DNA of 64,000 bases from Neocallimastix lanati (nom. inval.) (GCA_016946835.1 JACVTC010000039.1:173501-237500); one strand, 5' to 3'. Counted from the first letter of the stretch, positions 1-13,805 are shown. The notes: a model not told the origin generated them from the letters alone. Numbers and translations: made by a program.

Positions 1-317
1 ATAATAATATTTAAAAATTAAAATAAAATTAAAATAATATTTGAAAATTAAAATAAAATTAAAATAAAAAGTAAAAATAAAATTAAAATAAAATTAAAAT
101 AAAATTAAAATTAAAAATAAAAGAAAAAATAAAAATAAATAAATAGATAAATAGGTAATTAAAAATAATAAGCATCATTAATAATAAATAATAAAATTAT
201 AATAACAATAAAATTACAAAATTAAAATAAATAATAAATTTAAGTATTATTCATTAATCATTTAATTTATATTTTAAGTGAATTAAATATTATAACAAAA
301 TAATTGAATTAACTTAC
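1..317 (-). other. Probable CHO2 intron
   Basis: On the minus strand this AT-only stretch follows a GTAAGT donor at the end of the last readable CHO2 exon. No conserved coding block and no stop-free frame of useful length is visible, so I read it as intron running off the window. It could instead be 3' UTR if the TAA at 314-316 is used. Confidence 0.5.
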
Positions 318-1870
318 GATTTAGTAAATTGTTGAACAACTTTTTCAGCAGTATCATCTACGACTTCTTTTGTTTTTTCTATAAATTTAGATGCTGAATT
401 ACTGAAAGAACCACGTCTTTTTAAATTTGGATTAGATGTATTTCTAGAGCTAGCAACAAGAACAACACCATCACTATCTTCTTCATCAGTAGTTGGTGAA
501 ACAGTTTCTGGATCGTTTAAACTATTAGCCCATTTATTAACAACATTCTTTAAACTCTTATTAGAAATTACACGTTTTAATCCAATTTCTTTAATATCAC
601 GTTGAACATTTTCATAAATATTCTTAATTCTGGCATCTCTATTCATAAACTTATTAACTTCCTTAATAATACCACTTTCAGCACCACTCTTCTTTCTAAC
701 ATTACCATAAATTCTGTTCATATGTGGTTTTTCAACAAATTCTAAGAAGATTACAATGAAAATATGACCAGCTAAAGTACAGAAAGCTAATGGCCAAGAA
801 TTAGTAATTACCGCAATACCATAGAAGGCAGCTTGACCCATGAATTTTTCTGGATTATTAAGGAAACGGTAAATACCACTGTAATATAATCTTTCTGATG
901 AAATTAATTCTTTAATGAAGAAATCACCGTAGAACCAACCGTAATCACCAAGAACCTCATAAACTTCAGTAGCGGTGTAAATATGTAATATAATTAATAA
1001 CTATATATATATATATTAAATGATTAAATAAATAATAAAAATAAAAAAAAAATAAAAAAAAAAAAAAAAAAAAAAAAAAATGAAAAATAAATATTAAAAA
1101 ATATATTAATAAAAAATATATAAATTAATAAATAATATTTTATTATGTATTTAATAATAAAATTATAAAAATTTATTAAAATAAATTAATAAATATTTAA
1201 ACAAAACATCAAAGGTATTTTTATTTTTATATTTTTTTAGCAGTTTTATTCATTTCTCTAATTTTGTTTACATATATATATAAGGTATAAATAATGAAAT
1301 TAAATACTTACAAAGCCAACTGTGTGTCTTAATAAAACGGTACCATAAGTCCATTGATCTGGTAAAGTGTAATTTCTAATAGCATAAGCAATAAATGAAA
1401 CGAATGTAATACAGGTTAAGAAGTTGTAAATACTATTATAATATTATTGAATTCATATGATAATAATAATTATTGATGATTTTAATAAAATTATTTAATT
1501 ATGAATATATATATAAATAAATAAAAAATAAAAAAATAAATAATAAATAATAAAAATAATTAATAAGATCATTCATAACTTATTTTTATAAATAAACTAT
1601 GATAAATTTTAATTATAAAATTATAATTATATATACATATATTATTAAATTACATTTATATACTTACTTTTTCCATTGTTGGAAAGCTTCACGAATAGAT
1701 TGGCCATTCTTAATATAATGTTTATTCCAGGAATTATAATTACTTTGGAAATAAAGAATAAGTCCAACACCTAAAGAAGATGCAAGTCTCCAAACCCAGC
1801 ACATTCTTTATTTTATAATTATATATTTTCCAACAATTAATTAAATTTAAACATATATAATAATACATTA

Positions 1871-1906
<36 letters not shown>

Positions 1907-2497
1907 TATATATATATATATATATAATAATGATAATGATAAATGAAACGTTAAAATAATTTTTATAAATTTAAATATATCATGAATTAATTCATGATAT
2001 ATATATAAATATATATATTTAATAAATATAAATAAAACTTACATAATTGGCATGTTACTTGATTTATCAATACTAAAGGTATAAATAATAGTAATAGCAC
2101 AAACAACAAGACTGAGAATATCACTACTCTTATATAAATCAAGACGGAAGAAACCAATGGCATCCTTATTAAAGTATTTACGAAGTTTTTCAAGTTCAAT
2201 ACCAGATGGACGTTGTGGATTACTCGAACCATATATTTTTTGAATATGTGGATTTTCAACAAAGACAAGGAATGCAAGTTGAGAAGCATGAATAAGTAAT
2301 GAAATAAATAAAACTAAATAGCTTTTCGTCATTAATGCTGAACCATAATAACCAATATAACCAACAGAATACATTGGGTGTGGAACAATTTCGAAAACAC
2401 CATCAAAAGTAAGATTGGAATCGACAAGGAAAAAGAAATCACCCCAGTCTTTATATTTTTAAAATTATTGATATATGAAATGTTTAATCATTAAATA

Positions 2498-2528
<31 letters not shown>

Positions 2529-3104
2529 TTATATTTATAACAACAAATAAAAATATGTATATATTATAAAAATATTTTTTTATTTAAATAAAAAATAATA
2601 TTTTATTATATTTAAAGTACAATAATATTAAAAATAATATATAAATAAGTTAATTTATTTTTAAAATTTAAATTATATATATATTTATATAGATTATTTA
2701 AAATATATGTTTAAATAAATAAATTAGCTATAAATAAATAATTACACCAAGCGAAATCCTTAACCACACGATGTGCATCTTGCTTTACCCAAATATTAAA
2801 AATAATTAAAACAGCAGCACCAATATAACGAAGAATATCGTATATTGAAAGATGTTCTGGAACATCTAAATAACGAAAACTGAAGCAACAATATGAAGTA
2901 AAATCATTAACCAAAATTAAATCTTCAATACAACGGAATAAGATCCAACAGTTATATTCTACTGGAACAGCCTATAATTAAATATTAAAAATAAATAAAT
3001 TAATAAATAAATAATTTTTTGTAATAAACTCATTAATAAACTTTATAAATAAAAACTTTTTTAAATCTTTTCTTTTGATTATTTAATAAAATTATATTTT
3101 GATG

Positions 3105-3154
<50 letters not shown>

Positions 3155-3615
3155 TAAATAAAAAAATAATCAATAAATCGTTACATAAATTATTTAAAAT
3201 TTACATCAAAGTCATAATCATCTGCCATTTTTTTTTTAAATTGTTGACGAATTAAACGAACTATGAATTTCTCTTCATGTTCATGACCTTTTCCTTTAAC
3301 ATGATTGAAAATATGCTTTTTCATGAATTTAACAACACCATTTCTATCACTTTGAATTTTTAAAAGATAGCCAATACCCGCATTATATAAGAAACGCCAA
3401 ATAAGACTAGTAACTAAAAAGAACGTTCCACTGGTCTCAGTACAAAAGAACAAGAAAACTTGGATAAAAAAGATAAAAAGTGTTGCATATTCAAAAACTG
3501 AATGACTGAATATTTTGGTAATATCAAAAAGGTGGTTCATAACATCAGTGGTGTATGGAACTTCGAATTCTAATTTTTTTTTTTTTTTAATAAAAAATAA
3601 AAATATAAAAAAATG

Positions 3616-3658
<43 letters not shown>

Positions 3659-4045
3659 TATGTATATATATTTATGATAAAAGACAAAAAGAAGAAGAAA
3701 TAAAATTTTATTATTAAAAAATATATATTTATATTAATATATATACTTAATTATTATTAAATTTTATAAGTAATTTCATTTTTTATTAAATAAATAATAT
3801 TAAATTTCAATGCAATGTATTTAAAGTATTAGCATTTGTAAGATATATTTATTCATTTATCTAAAATTTTATTTTTAGTATAAAATAAAAATAAGAAATA
3901 AAAAAAAGAACATACCAATATTGGTATTTAAAGTTCTACCAATAGTCTTTTTTTGCTTGTAAAGTTCATATTCTAAATTTGGACGAGGCTTAAAGAAATT
4001 TTCAAGAAAGTTTTCCTTTTTTTCACCTTTTGAAGTTTTTTCCAT
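318..4045 (-). CDS. CHO2: Phosphatidylethanolamine N-methyltransferase, CHO2-type (3' end outside window)
   Basis: Methylates phosphatidylethanolamine in the endoplasmic reticulum membrane, the first step of the methylation route to phosphatidylcholine; polytopic membrane enzyme (family knowledge). I read seven exons: 4045-3916, 3569-3205, 2971-2746, 2448-2043, 1805-1668, 1432-1312 and 1000-318. All have GT-AG introns and the frame is kept throughout, giving about 690 residues. Family-specific blocks appear in order: [12 protein letters not shown]-like and [37 protein letters not shown] then [39 protein letters not shown]; and a second half-domain with [24 protein letters not shown] and [12 protein letters not shown]. 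This is the two-domain layout of fungal Cho2. Start: ATG at 4045 opens a lysine-rich cytosolic N-terminus. An in-frame TAA at 314-316 lies inside a strong GTAAGT donor. Yeast Cho2 has about 870 residues with a further C-terminal domain, so the last exon or exons probably lie left of this window. Confidence 0.93.
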
Positions 4046-4389
4046 TTTGTTAAATCGTTTATTTTATTTTTATCACTCTTTTTAATATGAAATAAATAAT
4101 TTATTTACAAAAAAAAAAAAACAAACAAACAAAAAAAAAAAAATAAAATTATTTTTTTTATTATACTGTTTTTTTTTAAAATATATATATATATATATAT
4201 ATATATGAATTAATATATATAATATTATAAAAATAAATTTGTTCATTAAAATAAAAATAGTTATTAACATATCTCATCTTGCTTTAAATAATTAAATATA
4301 TCTAAAAATAGCATCCATTAATAATAAATTACCTAATTTGATTATAAATTACCTAATTTATATAAAAAATTTTCTAATTGTAAAGTATT

Positions 4390-4432
<43 letters not shown>

Positions 4433-4952
4433 AAAAATAAGTTAGTTTTGTCAATAAATTCATTTTGTTTTAGAATTATTAAAAATAAATGGCCGTTTTT
4501 AACTTTAATATATATGCTTAATTTATTAATTATTATATATAAATATTTTTTTTAAATTAACAAATTGATATTTATCAAAATTAATTTAATATTTACAACC
4601 ACTAAATAAAATATTTATTTGAAAGAGCTCTAATATTATTATTTTTAAAAAATATATAATAAAGATAGTATATTTTACCGATAATAATACAAAATAAACT
4701 ATCTTATTTTTTTATAAGTATATATTTTATAAATAAGATATCGTTTATTTTAAATAAAATATTATTTAATTTTTTATTTGGTTTTTTTTTTTTTAGGAAA
4801 TTATCTCTTTCATTATATGTATAATATAAATTGAAATAAATATAAACTACATATATGTCTTTATTGGTATATTTAATACTTCATAAATTTTTTTATTTTT
4901 AAAATACTTTCTATTTTTAACTTTTATATGTTTTTTTTATTATAAATGAAAA

Positions 4953-5005
<53 letters not shown>

Positions 5006-7689
5006 ATATTATTTTGTGGATATACAATAAAAAATTAAAATAAAATGACAAACAGCAATATATATATATTAATATCTAAATTATATATTTTATTTTTTAT
5101 TGAATCTCTATTTTTTTTTTTTTTCTAGAAAAATAAAATAAATAAAAATTTTACTTATTTTAATATATTTTATAATTAATTACTATATCAATAACTTTTT
5201 AAATAAAATAATAAAACAAAAATAAAAGTATTATAAAAGGTTAATTAAATATTTAAAAAAATAATATAAAGTACTATTTTTTTTATTATTTACATTTATA
5301 TAATTATGAATATTAATATTTAGTATTTTTATATATTTTATTATATATTTTATTATAACTATAAAAATTTTTTAATATTTCTTTTTTTATAATTAATCAA
5401 ATATTTTAAAATATTATTTCAATAATTAAAATTTTAATTTTTATACTATATATTAAATTATAATGCAATATATTTAATTATGATATATTATAATATATTT
5501 TGATTTAACAACATAAAAATTTTTAATAAAAAACAATAACTAAACATATATATTAAATATTTCACTTTGATTCTATATTAAAATTTTTATATTTAGAATT
5601 ATTATATAATATAAATATAAAAACATTATATAGCAACCAAAAAATAGATAAAAAAAATTTTATTCTCTGCTACTCATTTATTTATTCATGTTTAATATTT
5701 TATATTATTTTATAATTATTTTTGTTAATTAATTATTCTATGTTACAAGTTGGTTTATCCACCATTCTCACTACCACTTTCATATTGTTTATATATGAGT
5801 CATAACAATTTTTTTTCACTATTATTAAATTTTTTACATTTATTTTTTTTATTCATAATTTATTTTATCCATTATTTATTTTAAAAATTAATATACATAT
5901 ATATATGTTTAAGTGTACTTTATTATTTTTTGTTTCGGTTTAGAAAAAAAAAATAAAAAAAAATAATTATACTTACTATATCAAAATTTTCTTTACTCCA
6001 CAAGTTTTCCCAGTATTTAAATTTGTTGTTTAATGATTAAAAAAAACAAAAAGATTCATTTATAAAATAGAATATTATTATCTAAGTATATATACAATAA
6101 ATAATATATATTAAATTTATATTATTTATTATTTCTACAATTATTCCTTTTTTTATTTTTAAAAATTATTTTTTAATTTAATTCTATTTACTAAAAACAA
6201 CTATTAATTTCATATTCAATATTAATAAATTTTTAATTAGAAATTTATTTTGAAAATAAATATTAGTGTTTATATTATTTAATTATGAAGATAAAAAAGT
6301 AAATTAATTAGTCAAATATTTAATAGTCTTATTATTAATATATATGCATTATAATAATCGAAAATAATAAATAATAATAATAATAATAATAATAATTACA
6401 AAAGCATTAACTATGTCTTTGTGGGGATGTTTATTGTTTATAAAATTAAATTTTTAAAAATAATTTATTTAAAATAAGAAGAAAATCCTTATTTTTAAAA
6501 TAAGGATTATTTTTTGATTATTGTCTTGTTTTGTTTTTAATTGTTTATATTTTTTTAAGCTGTTAATTAGTTAACAGATATAAAAAAAAAAAAAAAGAGA
6601 TTAGAATGACAAAAAAAAAAAAGAAAGAAAAAAATCTATATAAATATATTTGTATATTATTTTATTTTATTTTAATTTTTATTTTTATTTTTATTTAATA
6701 TAATAGAATAATTAAAAATATAAAAGTTATTTATTAAAATTATTAAAGTAATATATAATATTCATATATATATATATATTATTAATATATATTTTTTATT
6801 TTATTTATATAATACTTAAACTGTAAAAATGAAAATAATTTCACAAAGTATTAAATACATATAATTTTTATTAATTAAAATTTTTCATTATTTTATTTTT
6901 TACAAAGATAAAAAAAAAATCAATACTAAAACTAAAAAAAAAAAAAAAAGCAATACTTTCATCGAAAATATATAGATAATATTAAAATCTATAGGAAAAA
7001 AAGGGTGAATAAAAAATTATATTAACTATTCATAGGTAAATATTAATTTTTATACTTTTGAAAGTCAAAATTTTATCATTCCATACATTATGAAAAGTTC
7101 TTATTTCTATTCTTATATCCATTAATTAATTAATTAAATATTTATGTTAAGTACATATATATATATGTATTTTTTGATTCAATTAAAAAGTTTATATTAA
7201 AAATTAAATTAGATCTATATAAATTCTTAAATGTATTATATTATAATATAATTAAATATTATATAAATTAAAATGAGTAATGTATATAAAAAATGTAAAA
7301 GAATATGTAGTCATATCAATATAGGAATAGATATAGTAATTCAAATATATATATTTTTTATTACTTTAAATAATAGCTTTTAAAATATTTTTCTTTCAAA
7401 AGAAAAAAAGGTGATAAATAGTAGCATTTATAATATTTTTATTAAAAAAATAAAGAAAAGAATGAAAGAAAAGTAAATACCTTTTTTTTTTTTTTTTCAT
7501 TATTCTACATAAAATAATTAATTGCCTACATTAAGATTATTTGAATTGATCATTTAATTAATTAAAAAATTTAATAAAAAAGTTAATTATAAAAAAAAAA
7601 ATTAAAAAATTAATTTGAATTTAAAAAGTAATTAATATTATTACAGTTTATTATTAACTTCATTTTCCATTTCTATTTAATAGTATCTA

Positions 7690-8035
7690 TTTAATAATGG
7701 TTGAATAAGATGACACATTAAAAAACAAGAAATTTGACCTAATAATTATTAACTAGGACTTCGACTTGAAATTCACAGGTTCGATCCCAATTATTAGTAT
7801 TTGTCTTTCCAGTTTTTATCCTAGTAATTAGTACTTGAGACTAATACACAAGGTCTCTGGATCACTGAAAAGAAGTCCGGTGTATAGGAAATGTTTTTCA
7901 TATTAGCCATGATTAGAGAGAGGTCCGGGTCAATACTAAAATAGTATGGCAAAGAATCCAATGAGAGTCTAATACATTTAAAGGAGAGATTAGAGACCCT
8001 ATTACCTTTCGTTAATCCAATGAGAGTCTGATATA
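7690..8035 (+). mobile_element. GC-richer island with Pol III B-box-like motif; SINE-like candidate
   Basis: This 350-bp island is clearly richer in G and C than its surroundings. GGTTCGATCCC at 7778-7788 fits the tRNA T-arm/B-box consensus (GGTTCGANNCC). It sits inside a perfect 9-bp stem (7739-7747 with 7789-7797), so 7739-7797 can fold as a 59-nt hairpin. That is too short, and the T-stem too weak, for a normal tRNA. A 16-bp direct repeat (AATCCAATGAGAGTCT) occurs at 7955-7970 and 8014-8029. A decayed tRNA-derived SINE or small Pol III transcript is the simplest reading; no convincing A box was found. Confidence 0.35.
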
Positions 8036-8296
8036 GATTTAAAAATAAAACATATAAAAATTATAAACTTTTTTTTTTTACTTAACTGCAATAAAGAATT
8101 ATTTATTTTAATATTTCTTATCATATCTTTTCTTTATATTTACTAAAATTATTAACAATTATACTATGCTTACTACTTCTTCTAAGTATTTTTTTTTTTT
8201 ATTTATTTATTATAATAAATATTCTTTACATATAACTTATTAGTTTTTTTATTTATTTATTTAAATATATTTATTATTTATTATTTATTTATCTAT

Positions 8297-8456
<160 letters not shown>

Positions 8457-10145
8457 TTATTTTATATTAATTTAAAATAAATTAAATTTTAAATTAAACT
8501 AGATAAAAATTTTTATTGCATTGTTTATTTTTTTATACTATAATTATTTAGTTAATTTAGAGAGAAAAAATTTTTTTTATTTCAACTTATATAAAATATA
8601 TTTTATTGATATATTAATTATAATTAAAAATAGAGATATTATAGTAAAATAAAAGGTTAAAATGAAACTAAATCTCTTAACCTTAACTTTATTTATATTA
8701 ATTTAATCTCAGTATAAAATATTTTTATATAAATAATTATTTGAAATATACATAATTAAAAAAAAAAAAATATTATATAGTGTACATAATGAAATTATAT
8801 ATATATATTTTTAAAAAAAAAAAAATATTTGTAAAATTTACTTATTTATTACATATTATTTATTATTTATTATTATAATTATTTATTTATTATTATAATT
8901 TTAGAAAACTCAAAAAAATTAATACATTTATATATTTTTACTTTATTTTTTAGCTTATAGCCACTGTATATTTTTTTTTTTTTTTTAGCATTAAATATGA
9001 TTAAAAAAAATAACTTTGTTTAAGAGTTATTAAAATTAATAAATATCATATACTAAATTTTAACTAGTATTATTGAATATATATACAGATATTACTACTC
9101 TATTTCAAAATGTTCTATAAATATTTAATAAGAAATTGTAATATTGAGAATTATAGATTTTTAATCATATTATTTAATTTATTTATTTTTATTTATATAT
9201 ATAATTTAAATAATATTAAGGATGTATATATATCCTTCCAAATATTATTTATAATATTTTTGACTAACTTTTATTATAATCTTTTCTTTGTATTAATCAT
9301 TTAATATATATATACATTTTTTTTTTCATTGTTTAATTTATTATATATTACTTATTATTAAATATTTTATGAATAGAAATATATTCACATCATTATATAT
9401 TTTTATAAAAGACAGAATTAATTTAATAAAAATGGATTAAAATTTTTGAATTTATCTCAAAATATTAATTTTTATTATATTTTTGATGTTTAAAAGTAAT
9501 AAGTTATAAATAATAATATGTAATAATTAGTAATTAATAAATATTAAAAAAAAAATTAATAATTAGTAATAAATAATAAATAATATAATAAATAATAAAT
9601 TATAAATAATACATAATAAATAATAAATAATAATAAAAAATAAAATAAAAATATTTATGTTGTTAATAGATTTTTAAAACTCATTACTATAATAATATAT
9701 AAAAATAAAAGTGTTATTAGTCGGATATTATAATTTTGTCAACTTTATTAATATATTTAAAGATATTTATTTTTCTATATTAATTTTTCTAAATTAAATA
9801 TTTTAATACTATTACATTGTGGCTTGTATATTATTAATATTACTATATATGATAATTTGAAGTTTATTTTTCATATTCTAACAAAGAGTATTTAATTAGA
9901 ATTTTATTTATATTTTTATCCCTATTAAGTTATAATTAAACTGATAATTAGTTGGTAGTAAATAACATAATATTAGTTAATATTTATTAAAAATTTTTTA
10001 ATTTAAAAATAGTTGTTAACAAATTTTTGTATATTTATTTTAGAATTACGCAATATAATGTTGACATCAGTATAGTCATAAAATATTCTGTCAATTTTTT
10101 TAATTTGTGTAACCCTTTCCAACTTTAAAGAAAATTTCCTTAATC

Positions 10146-10149
<4 letters not shown>

Positions 10150-10176
<27 letters not shown>

Positions 10177-10425
10177 TTTTTTTTTTTTTGTTACATCCAA
10201 AAGAAAAGGAAAAAATACAGAATTTTAAAAAAAAAAAAAATTAATATTTAGATTAAATAAATATTAGCAATTTATATAAAGTAAATATATTTATATATTT
10301 TATTTTTTATTATATTTTTATATTAATTTTTTTTTTTATAAAATTCTGTATTTTTTCCTTTTCATTTTGATGTAACAAAATAAAAAAAAAAAAAAAAAAT
10401 AATAATAATAATAATAAAAAATTAA
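10150..10425. repeat. Large imperfect inverted repeat
   Basis: The left arm (about 10151-10247) runs TTA repeats, poly(T), GTTACATCC, then AAAGGAAAAAATACAGAATTTT and poly(A). The right arm (about 10329-10425) carries the same order in reverse complement, including AAAATTCTGTATTTTTTCC and GATGTAAC. The arms differ by a few substitutions and homopolymer length. The loop is about 80 bp, and part of it (from 10241) recurs as a direct repeat from 10655. It resembles a MITE-like foldback; no target-site duplication was established. Confidence 0.75.
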
Positions 10426-10605
10426 TATAATGATATTTATATAATTTTTTATTATCAGTAGATGGTTTTTATAATTATTATTTTTATTTTTTAAGTTATA
10501 GGTTTATATATTTATAGGTTTATTTATTATTTCGTATTTATATATTTATTACTATTTTTAAATTTATTTTTAGTATATAAAAATATGACGATAGTTCTAT
10601 ACATA

Positions 10606-10644
10606 TTTATTTTTAATAATTAATTATTAATTATTAAAAATAAA
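10606..10644. repeat. Perfect 19-bp-arm palindrome
   Basis: Arms of 19 bp surround a single central base, all A/T. It lies between the large inverted repeat and the second copy of its loop sequence (10655-10725). Confidence 0.8.
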
Positions 10645-10654
10645 TATAAAAAAA

Positions 10655-10725
10655 TTAATATTTAGATTAAATAAAAATTAGCAGTTTTATATATAGAAAA
10701 TATATATATTTTATTTTTAATTTTA
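10655..10725. repeat. Second copy of the 10241-10312 sequence
   Basis: TTAATATTTAGATTAAATAA followed by a similar 50-bp tail is found at 10241 and again here in direct orientation, with scattered differences. Confidence 0.7.
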
Positions 10726-10971
10726 TTTTTTATTAACATATTAAATGTTAATAATAAAAATTAAAATTAAAACAATTATAAGTTAAGTCATCAATATTAT
10801 TTTGATTATTGTATATTTAAAATGAATGAATAAAGCAATATTGATATATTTAAATAAAAATAATTAAATATGGTCATATATTCATATATAAAAGATTATG
10901 GATTATAATTATTCTATAAATTTTTTAATTATTAAATAAAACTTTTTTTTTTTTTAATGTACATTGATTAT

Positions 10972-11759
10972 TTATTCGTCGTACATTTGAAATTTGCTGG
11001 CTCTACTCATATTGTCAAATTCATTATCGCTTTCGTCGTCATCTTTAACAGTGATTCTATTAATGAAAAATAAAAATAAAAAATATTATTTAAATAATAG
11101 TATTAATAATATTATTAACATTAATTCAATATTACTGTTTAAATATATAATCATTATTATTATTATTATTTTACTTACAGTTGTTCTAAATTCATATTTT
11201 GAATGTATTCAGGAACTTCTGAAAATTTATTTCCTTTAATATTCCTATAATAATAATAATATATATATATATACATATAAATTTAATTTATTATAAAAAT
11301 AGAAATAATATTTAGAATAAATAAATAAATAATTAATTAATAAATAAATATAAATAAATAAAAATTCTTACAGTATTCTTAAATTTTTAAGTTCTGAAAT
11401 AACCTCTGGAATGTCAAATATTTTATTAAATGATACATCACTATAATGAATAAATAATTAAAGAATAATATCATTTAAATATTTTTATTGTATATTATCA
11501 TATATATATATATAGATAGATAGATAGATATTTAAAATAATATATATATAATTTTTATAAGTATTCTATAAATGGTTGACAACTTACAATATTTCTAATT
11601 GTTGTAAATATAATATAATATCAGGTAGTGTTGATAATCTATTACGAGATAAATATCTATTTTTTTTTAGATTATATTTATATTTTATAAACAAATAAAG
11701 AAAGAAAAAAGAAAAAGCAGAAGATGAAGAAGAATAAAAAAAGTTAGTAAATTTAATTA

Positions 11760-11806
<47 letters not shown>

Positions 11807-12128
11807 GTGTTTTATTCTAATATTGGTTAATTTTGAAAGATAACAAAAATTACTTACAATTCTTTTAACTTTGAAAGATTACCAATGTTTGATGGAATCA
11901 TTTTTATATAATTTCTATTCAAATTTCTGTCATGAGTTTTAATTATTAATTATATATAAATATTATTAGCTATTTGATTTATATATATATATATTTATAT
12001 TTTAAAAAGATGTGCTGATTTTATTTACAAAATTTCAAGTGAAGTTAGATTAGATATTTCTTGTGGTATATTATATAATTTATTATTTTCTAGTGATCTA
12101 ATAATAGTTATAATTTTTGATAATTATT

Positions 12129-12166
<38 letters not shown>

Positions 12167-13805
12167 ATATTAATTAAATATCATATAATAGATTTAATCA
12201 ATTAAATTAATATCATTTATATTATTTATTAAAATAATATATTACAAAACTGTCAAATTATGAAGATATTTTATAGTTTTTGGAATAAAGTAAATTTTAT
12301 TATTATTAAATGATCTAATAAATGAATATATATATATAATTATGAATATTAATATTATTATTATATATATTTTATTTTTTATCTTTTATTTTTTTTATTT
12401 TTATTTTTTTTTTTTTTTTTTATTTTTTGTTTTGATTTATTTTATTTGACTTATTTTTATTAATTTTTTAATATAAATAATTTTTCTATTCACATGATAC
12501 TAAGACTTCTTATATAACCAATTTCTTCAGGTATAATATCAATCTTATTATTATTAAGTTGACTATCAATAAAATAAAATAAATAAAATAAAATAAAATA
12601 AAAACTCCATGTTAGTCTTTATAATAATTTAGTTATTATATATATAATTTTTATGTACATTTCAGTTAGGTTATTTAAAAAATATATAGTTTTTGGTAAT
12701 TCATCTAAATCTGAATTATTATACTCCCTATTTAAAATAAATAAAAAATAAATAATATATATTTAATTAATTTATGATTTTTATTATTATTTATTATAAA
12801 ATTATGTTAAAATAGAATAGAATAGAATAGAATAGAATAAAATAAAATAAAATAAAATAAAATAAAATAAAATAAAATAAAATAAAATAAAATAAAATAA
12901 AATAAAATAAAATAAAATAAAATAAAATAAAATAAAATAAAATAAAATAAAATAAAATAAAACAAAATAAAATAAAATAAAATAAAATAAAATAAAATAA
13001 TATAAAATAAAATAAAATAAAATAAATAGTTGAAATATAAATATAAAATACAGATTGAATAAAATAAAATAAAATAAATAGTTGAAATATAAATATAAAG
13101 TACAGATTGAATAAAATAAAATAAAATAAATAGTAGAATATTAAATATAAAGTACAGATTGAATAAAATAAAATAAAATAAAATAAATATGTAAATAAGT
13201 ATTAATATTTACAAGATTTTCAGTTTATCAAGTTTTCTTGATATGTCTTTTGGTATTCCACTATATAATATTAAATAATTATAATAATAAAAAAAAAAAG
13301 ATTAACATTGGTGAATTTTTTATCATTATTAGTATTTTTATATTTATGTTGATATATATGTATATTATTTAATAATAATAAAAGTATTATATTACGATTG
13401 ATTATTTTTAAAGAGTTTTAATATTGATAAAGCTTCTTCAGAAGTTAATGTCTTTTTTTGATTAAAACTTGGTACATCACTAACACTACTAACACTACTA
13501 ATGCTACTAATGCTACTACAACTTTCTCCCCTATTTAAACTATTTATTGAATTATTATTATCTTTGTTTTTAATATCTTCATTATTAGTTTTTTCATTAA
13601 TTTCTTCATTATTTTCCTCATTAATCTTTTTATTAATTTCTTCATTTACTAGTATATTACTATCTTCATGGGTTGGGGTATTTGAATTATAATTCATTTC
13701 TTCTTTATTAACTTGTTCATTTATTTGATTTATAATATCTTCTTCAATTTGTTCTTTACTATGAGAAATAACAATATTTGGAATATCATTATCTTTATTT
13801 CCCAT
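10972..13805 (-). CDS. Leucine-rich repeat protein with acidic N-terminal tail (11 exons)
   Basis: Eleven exons give about 363 residues. Exon 1 (13805-13396) encodes 136 residues rich in Glu, Asn and Lys, then a Ser-rich run near residue 100 and SEEALSILKLFKNN. Exon 2 (13260-13213) is short. Exons 3-10 (about 12730 to 11180) each encode one LRR of 22-23 residues, such as YLSRNRLSTLPDI and SLENNKLYNIPQEI, fitting LxxNxLxxIPxxI. Exon 11 ends in an acidic tail (VKDDDESDNEFD...MYDE) with stop TAA at 10974-10972. Every intron is phase 2. LRR solenoids bind other proteins; no catalytic, GTPase, signal-peptide or membrane domain is visible, so it is probably an intracellular scaffold. It lies 167 bp downstream of a second LRR gene on the same strand. 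Start: ATG in a good A-rich context; upstream frames close quickly. The partner is unknown. Confidence 0.85.
12810..13190. repeat. AATAA pentanucleotide array plus 58-bp minisatellite inside an intron
   Basis: About 200 bp of AATAA-type units (about 12813-13025), starting with GAATA variants. Three copies of a longer unit follow, carrying AGTTGAAATATAAATATAAA and ACAGATTGAAT. The whole array sits in the intron between exons 2 and 3 of the downstream LRR gene. Confidence 0.9.

Noticed and set aside
7739-7797. tRNA gene around the T-arm-like motif
   Set aside because: The stem-bounded unit is only 59 nt. The T-stem has just two or three pairs, and I find no D-arm or anticodon arm.
9110-9304. 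64-codon hydrophobic ORF
   Set aside because: Only A/T-type codons and no similarity; consistent with chance in such AT-rich DNA.
10003-10200. 65-codon minus-strand ORF with a poly-Asn run
   Set aside because: Its N-terminus is the left arm of the inverted repeat plus a microsatellite. The remainder looks slightly protein-like, but nothing supports expression.
13501-13692. Plus-strand ORF over the acidic LRR exon
   Set aside because: Antisense shadow; the minus-strand exon fits the spliced LRR gene and ends at a phase-2 donor.
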